Assembly: GCA_964408455.1 (NCBI GenBank)
Contig: CAYOZN010000003.1
Coordinates: 124,001 to 188,000 of the forward strand
Direction: 5' to 3'
Length of the DNA: 64,000 nt
Source of the DNA: CAYOZN01 sp964408455
Lineage (GTDB): Bacteria > Planctomycetota > Phycisphaerae > UBA1845 > UTPLA1
Made by a program: the position numbers and the translations under genes. Positions 1 to 8,399 of the stretch are shown here, piece after piece (the first letter of the stretch is position 1; the number at the start of each line of letters is the position of its first letter). The notes beneath the pieces are model-generated. The model was given only the letters and a program-made list of their open reading frames with translations. It was not told the origin of the DNA and ran no database searches.

Positions 1-879
1 ACCGGCGGCCTCCAGAAGGGCGATCTGGTCATCGTCGCCGCCCGCCCCAGCATGGGCAAGACCGCCTTCGGCCTCACCATGTTCGAGCACGTCGGCCTCG
101 ACGAAAACCAGGGCCGCGGCATGCCCGCCGTCTTCTTCTCCCTCGAAATGAGCAAGCTCCAGGTCGTCCAGCGCATGCTCTGCTCCCGCGCCCGCGTCGA
201 CATGCACCGCATGCGCCATCGCACGCTCAGCGAAGAAGAAATGGCCCGCCTCCAGCATGCCGCCGGAGAGCTCCGCGACGCCCCCATGCTCATCGACGAC
301 ACACCCGGCATGTCCATCATGGAAGTCCGCGCCAAGGCCCGCCGCCTCAAGATGCTCCACGACATCCAGGTCATCTTCGTCGACTACCTTCAGCTCATGA
401 CCGATCCGGCCTATTCCCGCGAGAGCCGCCAGCAGGAAATCTCCGCCATCAGCCGCGGTCTCAAGGCCCTCGGCCGCGATCTCGGTGTCCCAATCGTGGC
501 ACTCGCCCAGCTCAATCGCCAGGTCGAGGCCCGCAGCTCCAACCGCCCGCGCATGAGCGATCTGCGCGAATCCGGCGCCATCGAGCAGGATGCCGACGTC
601 ATCATGCTGCTCCACCGCGAGGAGTATTACGTCGAGAAGACCGCCGTCGAAAAGCTCGCCGAATTGCGCGGCAAGGCCGAGCTGATCATCGACAAACAGC
701 GCAATGGCCCCACCGGCGTCGTGCCGCTCCACTTCCACCAGGCCATCACCCGCTTCGAGAATGCCACCGCCGGCTACGTCCGCGATGATGGCGACTATGC
801 CGCCTCCTCCTACGACCCTGCCGCCCAGGACCTCGGCCCCTACACCCCGGCCCGCGACGACGATCCTGCCCCGTTCTAA
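1..879 (+). CDS. dnaB: Replicative DNA helicase DnaB, C-terminal part (5' truncated by window edge)
   Basis: Hexameric replicative helicase that unwinds DNA ahead of the fork. The frame is open from base 1 and reads TGGLQKGDLVIVAARPSMGK, the start of the RecA-like C-terminal domain with its Walker A loop (RPSMGKT, about bases 43-63). Walker B (VIFVDYLQL, about 367-393) and the AQLNRQVE / SDLRESGAIEQDAD motifs follow in normal order. The N-terminal domain lies outside the window. The last 45 or so residues are a non-conserved Asp/Pro-rich tail. rpoN follows 398 bases downstream on the same strand. The family call is secure; only the missing 5' part is unknown. Confidence 0.96.
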   Translation, partial: TGGLQKGDLVIVAARPSMGKTAFGLTMFEHVGLDENQGRGMPAVFFSLEMSKLQVVQRMLCSRARVDMHRMRHRTLSEEEMARLQHAAGELRDAPMLIDDTPGMSIMEVRAKARRLKMLHDIQVIFVDYLQLMTDPAYSRESRQQEISAISRGLKALGRDLGVPIVALAQLNRQVEARSSNRPRMSDLRESGAIEQDADVIMLLHREEYYVEKTAVEKLAELRGKAELIIDKQRNGPTGVVPLHFHQAITRFENATAGYVRDDGDYAASSYDPAAQDLGPYTPARDDDPAPF

Positions 880-1277
880 CCAAATGCTGCCTCAGAGCCG
901 GGCTGTCCTCAGACCGGCTGCGCGCGGCATGCGCTAAAGTCTCGAACTTTCGCGCTTTCCCTCGACGAGAAATTAGACCCTTTGGATCGAAGAAGTGGCC
1001 CTTAACGCCTGATCCCGCTGCCTCGGCGAACAACAGGCGTTTCCCGGCGCCCCACACGGCTGCCCTCGCGACCGTTTTCGCGGGCCTGCTCGCCCTGCAA
1101 ATCGCGTGCCGAAAGCGCCAATAATGAACTTCCCCCCGTTCAGATTGTGATATAATTCCTTCTGCGTGCACGAAAAAGCCGATGCGCCGGTCCGTGGGCG
1201 CTACCGCGTCGGACCGCCTGAAAGAGCGGCCACGCGTGCCGTAAGCAGCACATCTACAAGGAGTTGGCAAGAACGAG
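880..1277. other. Intergenic region dnaB-rpoN, no gene seen
   Basis: About 400 bases without a convincing coding frame on either strand. The visible signals are a consensus TATAAT at 1151-1156 and an AAGGAG Shine-Dalgarno at 1258-1263 ahead of rpoN. No U-tract terminator for dnaB was recognised. Confidence 0.5.
1151..1156 (+). promoter_or_regulatory. Probable -10 element of rpoN
   Basis: A perfect TATAAT lies 121 bases ahead of the rpoN start in an otherwise GC-rich stretch. No good -35 hexamer is found at 16-19 bases; the best is a weak TGAACT further upstream. The call rests on the -10 alone. Confidence 0.4.
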
Positions 1278-2816
1278 ATGTCGCAGTACCTCTCCATGGT
1301 CCCCAGCCAGCAGATGCGGCTCGAGCAGCGCCTCACGCCGCAACTCATCCAGTCCATGGAGATTCTCCAGCTCCCCCTCCTCGCCCTTGAGGCCCGCGTC
1401 CGAGAAGAGCTCGAACAGAACCCCGTCCTTGAAGAGCTCGACATCGCGCCGAACGGCGAGGCCGCCGACTCGCCCACCGAGGATGCCGCCAACACCGAAG
1501 AGCAGCGGGCCGAGGCCGAGAGCTTCGAACGCCTCGAGGAAATGGCCCGCGACATGGAGTTCGATCCCGGCGACCAGGCCTTCGCCAGCCCCCGGCCGAT
1601 GGATGGCGAACGAGATGCCAAGCTCGATGCCATGGCCAACACCGCCAGCCGCGGCGTCGATCTGCATGAAACACTGCTCCGCCAATGGTCGCTGCTCGAC
1701 CTTCCGCCGGAAATTCGCAAGGCCGGCCACGCCATCATTGAATGGATGGACGAAGACGGCTACCTCCGCCGCGAGACCGAGGTCCACCCGCGCGGCGGCA
1801 ACGGCGATTCCGGCGAGCTCCGGCCCCTCATCATCCGCCGCACGACCGAAGAGAGCGAGCGGCTGATGGAGGAGATCGCGCTCGAACAGCGCATCGAGCG
1901 GCCGGTCCTCGATGATGCGCTCAAGATCGTGCAGACCCTTGAACCCATCGGCGTCGGCGCGCGGGACCTGGTCGAGTGTCTCCTGATCCAGCTCGACACC
2001 CAGGGCATTTCCGATTCATTCCTGGTCAACCTGGTGCGAAACCACCTCGTCGACCTGGCCAAGAACATGTTCCCGGCCGTGTCCAAGGCCACAGGCAAGT
2101 CGATCGACGAAATCAAGGACGCCCTGATTATCATCGGCCGGCTCCACCATCATCCCGGCCTGCTCATTCAGCCCGACGACGTCCCGCGCGTCTCGCCCGA
2201 CATCATCGTCGAGCACAGCGAAGACGGCGACGAATATACCGTCCGTCTCGCCCGCGGCTCCACGCCGCGCCTCCGCATCAGCCCGCACTATCGCCGCATG
2301 CTCCAGGACCGCTCCAACGACAAGGCCGCCCGCGAATTCATCAAGGGACGCGTCGAGGCCGCCGCCGCCATCATCGATGCCATCCAGTTCCGGCGAGAAC
2401 GCATGCTCGAGCTGGCCAAAGTCATCGTCGAGCGCCAGCGCGACTTCTTCGACTACGGCCCCCAGTTTCTCACCGTCCTGCGCATGCGCGATCTGGCCGT
2501 CGAGTTCGAGTGCGATCCATCCACCATCAGCCGCACCGTGGATGGCAAATACCTCCAGTGCCCGCGCGGCATCTATCCCCTTCGCATGTTCTTCACCGGC
2601 GGAACGACCGATGCCGCCGGCGACAGCGTCAGTTGGGATGCCCTCAAGGCCAAGGTCAAGGAAATCGTCGACAACGAGGACAAGCAGAACCCCCTGTCCG
2701 ACGATGACATCGCCCGCCGCCTCGAAGAATCCGGCACCGCCATCGCCCGCCGCACCGTCGCCAAGTATCGCGCCCAGCTTAACATTCCCTCCGCCCGCCA
2801 GCGCAAGGAATACTGA
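1278..2816 (+). CDS. rpoN: RNA polymerase sigma-54 factor RpoN
   Basis: Alternative sigma factor that recognises -24/-12 promoters and needs AAA+ activators to open DNA. It is 512 residues, normal for the family. Region I is at about residues 12-52 (LEQRLTPQLIQSMEILQLPL, then the acidic EELEQNP stretch). The central core-binding domain follows. The C-terminal RpoN box reads ARRTVAKYR, close to the usual ARRTVAKYRE. The ATG start is preceded by AAGGAG at 1258-1263 with a rather long 14-base gap. A sigma-54-type AAA+ regulator occurs at 53.5 kb in the same window, but with an altered GAFTGA loop. Confidence 0.97.
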   Translation: MSQYLSMVPSQQMRLEQRLTPQLIQSMEILQLPLLALEARVREELEQNPVLEELDIAPNGEAADSPTEDAANTEEQRAEAESFERLEEMARDMEFDPGDQAFASPRPMDGERDAKLDAMANTASRGVDLHETLLRQWSLLDLPPEIRKAGHAIIEWMDEDGYLRRETEVHPRGGNGDSGELRPLIIRRTTEESERLMEEIALEQRIERPVLDDALKIVQTLEPIGVGARDLVECLLIQLDTQGISDSFLVNLVRNHLVDLAKNMFPAVSKATGKSIDEIKDALIIIGRLHHHPGLLIQPDDVPRVSPDIIVEHSEDGDEYTVRLARGSTPRLRISPHYRRMLQDRSNDKAAREFIKGRVEAAAAIIDAIQFRRERMLELAKVIVERQRDFFDYGPQFLTVLRMRDLAVEFECDPSTISRTVDGKYLQCPRGIYPLRMFFTGGTTDAAGDSVSWDALKAKVKEIVDNEDKQNPLSDDDIARRLEESGTAIARRTVAKYRAQLNIPSARQRKEY

Positions 2817-2925
2817 TCGCGCCCACTTCCTGCCGCGCACCAGTTCGCTCCTGTTCTTGCCTTCAACACCGCCATCGCCCGGTCTAAGATCAGTCGCGAC
2901 ATTTGCAGGCCAACTGAGGAGCAGA

Positions 2926-3828
2926 ATGAACCCGGCGAACACAGCAATGCCACACCGGCGCAATTGGTCTCCCTGGCGGCTTTGCCTGCTCTGCGCCGTG
3001 GCTGCCGGCTGCACCGCCGATCGCGCCGGCGGAACCGCCGCCCCTGCCGGCCGCGGACTTGCGGCGCTCGAATCCGCCGCCCTCTACACCTTCACCGAAA
3101 GGGAGCTCGACCTCTACCTGCGGCAAGGCCCGCAGCAGGAGTTGCCGCTGACCGCCCGCGTCGCGCACTTCGCCGGCAAGTTCGTCGGTCAACCATACCG
3201 GCTTCACCTCCTTGGCGAATACCCGGTCGAATCGCACGATCCCGATCCGCTCTACTGCCTGTCGGCCAGCGACTGCGTCACCTTCGTCGAGCACGTCTAT
3301 GCCATGGCACTGGCACGCGACTGGGACTCGTTTCACGAGCACCTGATGCGCCTGCGATATCGCGACGGCCAGATCGGCATCCGCACCCGCAATCACTTCA
3401 CCGAGGCCGACTGGAACGTGAACAACGCCTGGCTCTTTGACGACGTGACCGGCGCTGTCGGCGGCTCCGGTGCCCGGCCCATGACCGTCGTCATCGACCG
3501 CGCCGCCTTCTTCCGGAAGCTCGGCGTCGAATTCGACCGTGAGCCCCAGACCTTCAATACAACGTATATTCCAAAAAGCCGCGCTCTCCGCCGCGAGGCG
3601 AGCCTCCAGACCGGCGACGTCATCGAGTTCGTCCGCGGGTCCCCCGACGCCCCCTGGATCGGTCACCTGGGTCTCTGCATTCGTGACGGCAAACGCGCCA
3701 TGCTCATCCACTCCGGCGAACCCGCCGTCTCCCGCCTGCCGCTCGCCGAATACCTGAATGGATCGAAGAAAACCATCGGCATCAAGGTCCTCAGACCAAG
3801 AAACCCGCACATGATGCACGACAAGTAA
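2926..3828 (+). CDS. DUF1460-type (N-acetylmuramoyl-L-alanine amidase-like) lipoprotein
   Basis: Predicted 300-residue exported lipoprotein. The N-terminus carries a hydrophobic segment ending in a lipobox-like VAAGC, so lipidation at Cys about 25 is expected. The body matches the layout of DUF1460 / YiiX-like papain-fold hydrolases: a catalytic Cys in SASDCVTFVEHV and a His in IGHLGLCI. The likely substrate is peptidoglycan peptide bonds, an inference from family. The frame is open further upstream through rpoN, but the ATG at 2926 with GAGGA at 2916-2920 is the natural start. It lies 109 bases after rpoN on the same strand and may be co-transcribed. Confidence 0.78.
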   Translation: MNPANTAMPHRRNWSPWRLCLLCAVAAGCTADRAGGTAAPAGRGLAALESAALYTFTERELDLYLRQGPQQELPLTARVAHFAGKFVGQPYRLHLLGEYPVESHDPDPLYCLSASDCVTFVEHVYAMALARDWDSFHEHLMRLRYRDGQIGIRTRNHFTEADWNVNNAWLFDDVTGAVGGSGARPMTVVIDRAAFFRKLGVEFDREPQTFNTTYIPKSRALRREASLQTGDVIEFVRGSPDAPWIGHLGLCIRDGKRAMLIHSGEPAVSRLPLAEYLNGSKKTIGIKVLRPRNPHMMHDK

Positions 3829-3909
3829 CCCGCCGCCCGCCAGCCGGTTTCCAACGCGCGCACCACAACATCGCTTCCGCGATAATCCGTGCACAAACTC
3901 CTCCGCATC

Positions 3910-4130
3910 AATCTGCGTTAATCTGTGCAATCTGCGGATTCACGCACGCCTGCCTCAATCTGCGTTAATCTGTGCAATCCGCGGATTCACGCACGCCTGC
4001 CTCAATCTGTGTTAATCTGTGCAATCTGCGGATTCACGCACGCCTGCCTCAAACTGCGTTAATCTGTCCAATCTGCGGATTCACGCACCCCTGCCTCAAT
4101 CTGTGTTAATCTGTGCAATCTGTGGATTCC
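3910..4130 (+). repeat. Tandem direct repeat, 47-bp unit, about 4.7 copies
   Basis: Units start at 3910, 3957, 4004, 4051 and 4098 (the last is partial). Each contains AATCTGCGTTAATCTGTGCA, then ATCTGCGGATT, then CACGCACGCCTGCCTC. Copies differ at only a few positions, so the expansion is recent or maintained. There are no unique spacers, so this is not a CRISPR array. The array runs into the 5' end of mobA: the GTG codons at 4113 and 4122 lie inside the last copy. The AATCTGTG-type core resembles intergenic repeats I recall from related phyla; that is memory, not a search result. Confidence 0.9.
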
Positions 4131-4727
4131 CAACCGTTGCACAATCTCGTCACCGCCGGCATCCTCGTCGGCGGGCTCAGCCGCCGCATGGGACAGCCCA
4201 AGGCACTCATCGGCCTCGACGGCGAAACACTGCTCGAAAGGACCGTCCGCATTGCCGCCGCCGCCGTTGACGAAGTCGCGCTCATCGGCGAGTCACCATT
4301 CGAACTGCCGCCGGCCCTCGCAGACTTGCCGCGAATTCCGGATCGCCCCGCCGGCATCGGCCCGATCGGCGGTCTCGCGGGCCTGTTGAACGCGCGACCG
4401 GGCCGCTGGTGCCTGCTTCTCGCCTGCGACATGCCGCGATTGAGTTCCGAACTGCTCAAACAAATGCTCGGCCTGGCCGATCCTGCGCTGTGCGATGCCG
4501 TGGTGCCGGCCTGCACCGCCCCGGACGCGCGCCTGCAGCTTCATCCCTGCTGCGCCGCCTATCACGCCGCAATCTCCAGCCGCATTGCGGAAACGATCGC
4601 GCTTCGGCGCTACGGTATGGTGGAAATGCTGGACGGACTGCGCGTGGCTCGATTGCCCCTGAATGATCCCTCGTTGCTGGACAACTGGAACACGCCGGAC
4701 GATATAAAGGGCGGCGAGGCGCGGTAG
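4122..4727 (+). CDS. mobA: Molybdenum cofactor guanylyltransferase MobA-like
   Basis: Cytosolic nucleotidyltransferase expected to attach GMP to molybdopterin to make the bis-MGD cofactor. The N-terminal signature ILVGGLSRRMGQPKALIGLD is the LAGGxSxRMGxxK nucleotide-binding loop of MobA/MobA-like transferases. ACDMP (residues about 105-110) is the LxxDxP metal-binding motif, and a late N-containing segment (LDNWNTPDD) matches the family end. The start is uncertain: GTG 4113, GTG 4122 and TTG 4137 are all in frame and the first two sit in the tandem repeat; 4122 is a compromise. No other cofactor genes are adjacent. Confidence 0.85.
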   Translation: MDSQPLHNLVTAGILVGGLSRRMGQPKALIGLDGETLLERTVRIAAAAVDEVALIGESPFELPPALADLPRIPDRPAGIGPIGGLAGLLNARPGRWCLLLACDMPRLSSELLKQMLGLADPALCDAVVPACTAPDARLQLHPCCAAYHAAISSRIAETIALRRYGMVEMLDGLRVARLPLNDPSLLDNWNTPDDIKGGEAR

Positions 4728-4826
4728 TGCCTTTGCAATGTATCCGGCAGCGCGTGAGCCCTCCCCTGCCTGCGCGCTCGGCTGGATACGGCGGCTCCCG
4801 CGCTGGCGAAGCGAGGTGCAATACCC

Positions 4827-5330
4827 ATGTTGATCGGCATCATGTCCGACAGCCACGGCGACGCGAAGATCACCGCCAAAGCCGTGGCACTGCTCGAAGC
4901 CCGCGGCGCCCGCGCCTTCTTCCACTGTGGCGACATCTGCGAGCTGAGGGTGCTCGACGAACTGGCCGGTCGAGACGCGCTCTTCGTCTGGGGCAACTGC
5001 GACCGGCCCACGCCGGCCGCGCGGCGATATGTTCAGGCCCTCGGCCTGCCCTGGCCCGGCTTCCCGGTCACAAGAAAAGTCGCGGACCGGCGCATCGCCC
5101 TGTTCCACGGTCACGAGCCCGAATTCGCCGCCGCCCGCCGCATGCCCGATGCAGACTACATCCTCTACGGTCACACCCACGAGTATGCCGACGACCTGGT
5201 GGACGGCTGCCGCTTCATCAATCCCGGCGCGCTGTATCGCGCTGCCGTGCACTCCGTCGCCCTGCTCGACTGCGCTCGCGACGAATTGACGTTCCTCCAG
5301 GTGGAAACCGGCGAAACGCTCAGGCCATAG
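4827..5330 (+). CDS. YfcE/MJ0936-family metallophosphoesterase
   Basis: 167-residue cytosolic phosphoesterase of the small calcineurin-like type. All metal-binding motifs are visible in order: SDSHGD (residues 7-12), FFHCGDI (about 31-37), GNCD (about 56-59), HGHE (about 92-95) and YGHTHE (about 112-117), followed by NPGAL. The length matches YfcE-like phosphodiesterases. The natural substrate cannot be told from sequence. It ends 62 bases from the convergent glycosyltransferase gene. Confidence 0.92.
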   Translation: MLIGIMSDSHGDAKITAKAVALLEARGARAFFHCGDICELRVLDELAGRDALFVWGNCDRPTPAARRYVQALGLPWPGFPVTRKVADRRIALFHGHEPEFAAARRMPDADYILYGHTHEYADDLVDGCRFINPGALYRAAVHSVALLDCARDELTFLQVETGETLRP

Positions 5331-5343
5331 CGCGCACCGCGCT
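5329..5343. repeat. Short hairpin between convergent genes
   Basis: AGCGCG-CAC-CGCGCT forms a perfect 6-bp stem overlapping the stop codon of the phosphoesterase gene. It has no U-tract, so it is not a classical terminator. Other convergent gaps in this window also carry hairpins. Confidence 0.35.
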
Positions 5344-5392
5344 CCGCGCCGGCAATGCCGCGAGCCCTGCATGCGCGCGGGGCGGCAGGCGC

Positions 5393-7246
5393 TCATCCTC
5401 CGCGTGATGTCGTTGGTATGTCACTTACTGCCGCCCGCCGCAGGGCGTGCATGGCCTTGCGCCAGTCGCGCGCCCGGCGGCCCGCGACGATCGACCGGAT
5501 GCTGCGCGCCATCGACGCCGCCGCGGCATCCATGCCCGCCTCGCCGGCGTCGCCCGGCTCAGCCGGCACCGGTTCCACGGACCGCGCCCCGGCAATCACG
5601 GAAGGCGCAAGGGCAACAATCCGACCCGCCGGCAGCTTCTCGCCCGCCGCGAGCGCGCGCTTCTGCGCGGCGTCGGCCGCCAGAATGACGTCGGCCCCGC
5701 GAAAAACCAGCCGGCAGGCAAGCCCCAGGTCCTGCCGCCTCGCCTCCGACCGCAAGGGCGGCCACACCGCCACCGCCGCCCGCGACCAGCGCCCCGCCGC
5801 GATCGACGTCAGCGCCTCGCCCGTGTCGTCCGCTGCCACAACCACGGCATCAATGCCGCGCATTTGGCACCATCGGCCGAGCCGCAGCGCCGCCCCCGCC
5901 CCGCCTTTTTCCGCCGCAATCTGCGAATGGCTCTCGATGCCCTGCCGGCGCCATGCGTCCGCCCCGTCGCTGCCGCGCCCGGCGCACACGACGACCGGCC
6001 GGATGCCGTGTTCCGGCAGGCGGCGGATCGTCTCCCGGACGAATTCGCCCGCGCCGTTCTGCCCGCGGCCATCGATCACGAACAGCGCCGACACCTCGCG
6101 CGCATCCTCGGCCATGGGGATCGCCCCCGACCGCGCTGATCGTGCCAAGTCGATGGCACGACGCCGCGCCGCGCGCACGCGCTGCCGACGCTCCTGCCGG
6201 GCGCGACGCCGCCACGCCAGCGCCCCTTCCACCATGCCCCGCGCCTCCGCCAGGTGCGCCGGCCGGTTCTCGGCGATCGCCCGGCCCACGTGCCGCGCCG
6301 CGCCGATCAACAGCTCCCAGTGCGCCCGCGCCCGTTCCATACCGCCGCGCCCCGGCAATGTTGCCGATCGCAGCCGGCCCAGCGCGTTCGTGTATCCGCG
6401 CCGGCGCCGATCCTCCTGCGACTCGTGCTCGCGCCGAAGCGTGATCCGCGCCGACGCCGCCTCCAATAGCCGATGGCTGCCGACCAGCCCCCGACCCCAT
6501 TCGCGCTCCGCCGCCGCCACATCGTCCGCCAGCGATTCATCAAATGGCCGCTCCAGCACCACGTCCCGCCGGCAGACCGTCGCCGCTCCGCCCTGCCAAA
6601 TTCCCGCTGCGCCCAGCTCGCCAGCGCCTGCCGATGCGGCATTCTCCGCCGGTCGGCCGCGAGCATCGGACGCCCCTTCCGCCGCAGCGCTGCCGCCGCG
6701 CAGAAACAAACGCCGCAGCCGGCCAGCGGCAGGTGGCTTCTCCACCGTCGCGCTCGCGCCGGCAACCTGTCCGTCCGCCATGATCCGCCGCAATTCCGCA
6801 AGGCAGCCGTCGCCCAGATTCACGTCGTCTTCCAGGTACAGCAGCAGCTCCGAATCGGCGAGCCGGGCCGCGCGATTACGGGCGCAGATCGGCCCCGGCG
6901 GATCGTTCACGTCGTATTTCCAGTCGATCCCCAGCGCCGTGCAGCGAACCGCGATCGACTCCCACGCCTCCGGCGAGAGTTGCCCATCGTCGATGATGAT
7001 CAGTTCGTGCGGAAGCGCCGACTGCCGCCAGACCGACTCGACCGTGGCGATCAGCGCATCGGTGCGATCGCGCGCCGTCAGTACGACCGCCAGCCTCGGC
7101 CCGGCGGCCGGCGGAGTTCGATCCCCCGTCGATCGAGGCGCCTCATCCACGTCCGACGCATCCTGCGCCAACGGGATGTCCATCTCCGCAAAGGGAATAT
7201 CTTCGTCTGCCATCGGTTCAATCGTCGTGCTGCCGGTCGTGTGCAT
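5393..7246 (-). CDS. Family 2 glycosyltransferase fused to a second Rossmann-like domain
   Basis: 617-residue predicted cytosolic or membrane-associated sugar transferase. Residues about 50-200 form a GT2 (GT-A) fold: VVLTARDRTDALIATVESV, HELIIIDDG, NRAARLADSELLLYLEDDV, with the DxD-like EDD for metal/nucleotide binding. A middle segment rich in Arg/Ala follows. Residues about 390-560 (SALFVIDGRGQNGAGEFVRE onward) resemble the N-terminal Rossmann half of a GT-B transferase, without an obvious second half. ATG 7246 is preceded by GGAAG at suitable spacing and by a TATAAT further upstream. The acceptor is unknown. Confidence 0.72.
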   Translation of the reverse strand: MHTTGSTTIEPMADEDIPFAEMDIPLAQDASDVDEAPRSTGDRTPPAAGPRLAVVLTARDRTDALIATVESVWRQSALPHELIIIDDGQLSPEAWESIAVRCTALGIDWKYDVNDPPGPICARNRAARLADSELLLYLEDDVNLGDGCLAELRRIMADGQVAGASATVEKPPAAGRLRRLFLRGGSAAAEGASDARGRPAENAASAGAGELGAAGIWQGGAATVCRRDVVLERPFDESLADDVAAAEREWGRGLVGSHRLLEAASARITLRREHESQEDRRRRGYTNALGRLRSATLPGRGGMERARAHWELLIGAARHVGRAIAENRPAHLAEARGMVEGALAWRRRARQERRQRVRAARRRAIDLARSARSGAIPMAEDAREVSALFVIDGRGQNGAGEFVRETIRRLPEHGIRPVVVCAGRGSDGADAWRRQGIESHSQIAAEKGGAGAALRLGRWCQMRGIDAVVVAADDTGEALTSIAAGRWSRAAVAVWPPLRSEARRQDLGLACRLVFRGADVILAADAAQKRALAAGEKLPAGRIVALAPSVIAGARSVEPVPAEPGDAGEAGMDAAAASMARSIRSIVAGRRARDWRKAMHALRRAAVSDIPTTSRGG

Positions 7247-7291
7247 CGTGCGCTTCCGGCATGTCTGGTGCGCCGGACTCCATTCCGCCGC

Positions 7292-7297
7292 ATTATA
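7292..7297 (-). promoter_or_regulatory. Probable -10 of the glycosyltransferase gene
   Basis: Perfect TATAAT on the minus strand, giving a transcript start near 7285 and a leader of about 39 bases. No convincing -35 is seen at 16-19 bases. Confidence 0.4.
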
Positions 7298-7624
7298 CTA
7301 CAACCCGGCCGGCCGCGGGTTCGGTTCGGCGCGGCATTCGCGACATGCCGGCTCCACCGCGCGCACGCGCGCATTGACATCGCGTCAACCGGCGCACGCA
7401 TCGCTCCATCTCTTCGCTACTTAGGCCGATCCGCGGCGTACGCGAGCGCCGTTCACGCCCGCAAGCGCCGCAGCGCAAAGAAAAAATTTCACAGCCCGGC
7501 GGACACATCCAGGGCCGCCGGGTTCATAGCCGCGCATGCGGGAAATCGAAACTCCAGTCCATCGCCTCGCTGATGGAAGCCGACGCATAAAATCCTCCGC
7601 GACATCGCCACACCGCGCATCCCC

Positions 7625-7667
7625 AAAATAGAAGGGCCCCATCACCTGTGCGGCAACGGGGCTCTTC
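7625..7667 (-). terminator. Rho-independent terminator of the VOC gene
   Basis: On the minus strand, GAAGAGCCCC pairs with GGGGCCCTTC (one mismatch-type pair in ten) around a 17-base loop and is followed by TATTTT. It lies 100 bases after the VOC stop codon and faces the right way. Confidence 0.55.
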
Positions 7668-7767
7668 GTAGGGTGGAGTGGGATTCGGTGTCCGGCGTAG
7701 TCAACAACATCGCCGGCATTTCTGATCTACTCGCCCATCCGGGGCGCGAACGCGCGGCTCGTCGCCA

Positions 7768-8259
7768 TCACGATCCGCACTTGCCCATCTCGGCAAATGC
7801 CGCCGCCATCCGGGCCGGCATATCCTCCGGCCGCACATCCTCGATGTGCTGCGCGATCGACCAGTGATGGCCGAATGGATCGGTCACCTTGCCGTAGCGA
7901 TCGCCCCAGAAGGCGTTCATCAGCGGCATCGTCGCCGTCGCCCCCGCCTTGACCGCTCGATCGTAGGCCGCATCGGCGTTTTCGACGTACAGGTGAACGC
8001 AGAAGGAAGTGCCGTTCAGCGATGCCGGGCTCTGTGGGCAGCCGGGGGCCGGCCACTCATTGGCCAGCATGATGACGGAGTCGCCCACTTTGATCTCGGC
8101 GTGCATCACGCCCTTCCCATCGGGACCGGGCATGCGGCAGATCTCCTCGGCACCGAAGGCCTTCTTGTAAAACTCGATGGCCGCGTTGCCGTCCTTAACC
8201 ACCAGATGGGGCGTCACCGTGCGAAACCCCGGGGGAATTGCATCGACCGTTCCTGCCAT
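7768..8259 (-). CDS. VOC / PhnB-like glyoxalase-fold protein
   Basis: 163-residue cytosolic protein of the vicinal-oxygen-chelate fold, PhnB/YecM-like subgroup. Recognisable segments are TVTPHLVVKDGNAAIEFYKK, FGAEEICRMPGPDGKGVMHA (paired beta-alpha-beta halves) and VTDPFGHHWSIAQHIED, the usual C-terminal GxxWxxxxH-type end. No catalytic role can be assigned. ATG 8259 has GGAG nine bases upstream; an upstream extension would need a TTG start and looks unnatural. It is a single-gene unit with its own terminator. Confidence 0.88.
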   Translation of the reverse strand: MAGTVDAIPPGFRTVTPHLVVKDGNAAIEFYKKAFGAEEICRMPGPDGKGVMHAEIKVGDSVIMLANEWPAPGCPQSPASLNGTSFCVHLYVENADAAYDRAVKAGATATMPLMNAFWGDRYGKVTDPFGHHWSIAQHIEDVRPEDMPARMAAAFAEMGKCGS

Positions 8260-8399
8260 GACTGTCTTCTCCACTTGTTGAGACAAACGACTTTCTTGCG
8301 CGGCCTGACGTTCAGACCACTTCAACCATTCAATAAAGCAGCATTCACCGGCCGGCCGCGCATCCCTGCACCGATCCGTATTAGCCGCAATTCCACGCT

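Larger units (their letters stand above)
7247..7767. other. Intergenic region, regulatory signals only
   Basis: About 520 bases without a supported gene. It holds the -10 of the glycosyltransferase (7292-7297, minus strand) and the terminator hairpin of the VOC gene (7625-7667, minus strand). Short frames here lack Shine-Dalgarno sites and family resemblance. Confidence 0.5.

Noticed and set aside
2016..3014. Long minus-strand frame opposite rpoN and the DUF1460 gene
   Set aside because: It covers the 3' half of rpoN and the start of the next gene in antisense; composition is Gly/Ala/Asp-biased as expected for a shadow.
3910..4130. CRISPR array
   Set aside because: The 47-bp units are directly adjacent and near-identical along their whole length, with no unique spacers and no cas genes.
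5355..7424. 689-codon plus-strand frame opposite the glycosyltransferase
   Set aside because: Shadow of the minus-strand gene: Arg/Ser/Pro-rich composition with no domains. The minus frame has clear GT2 motifs.
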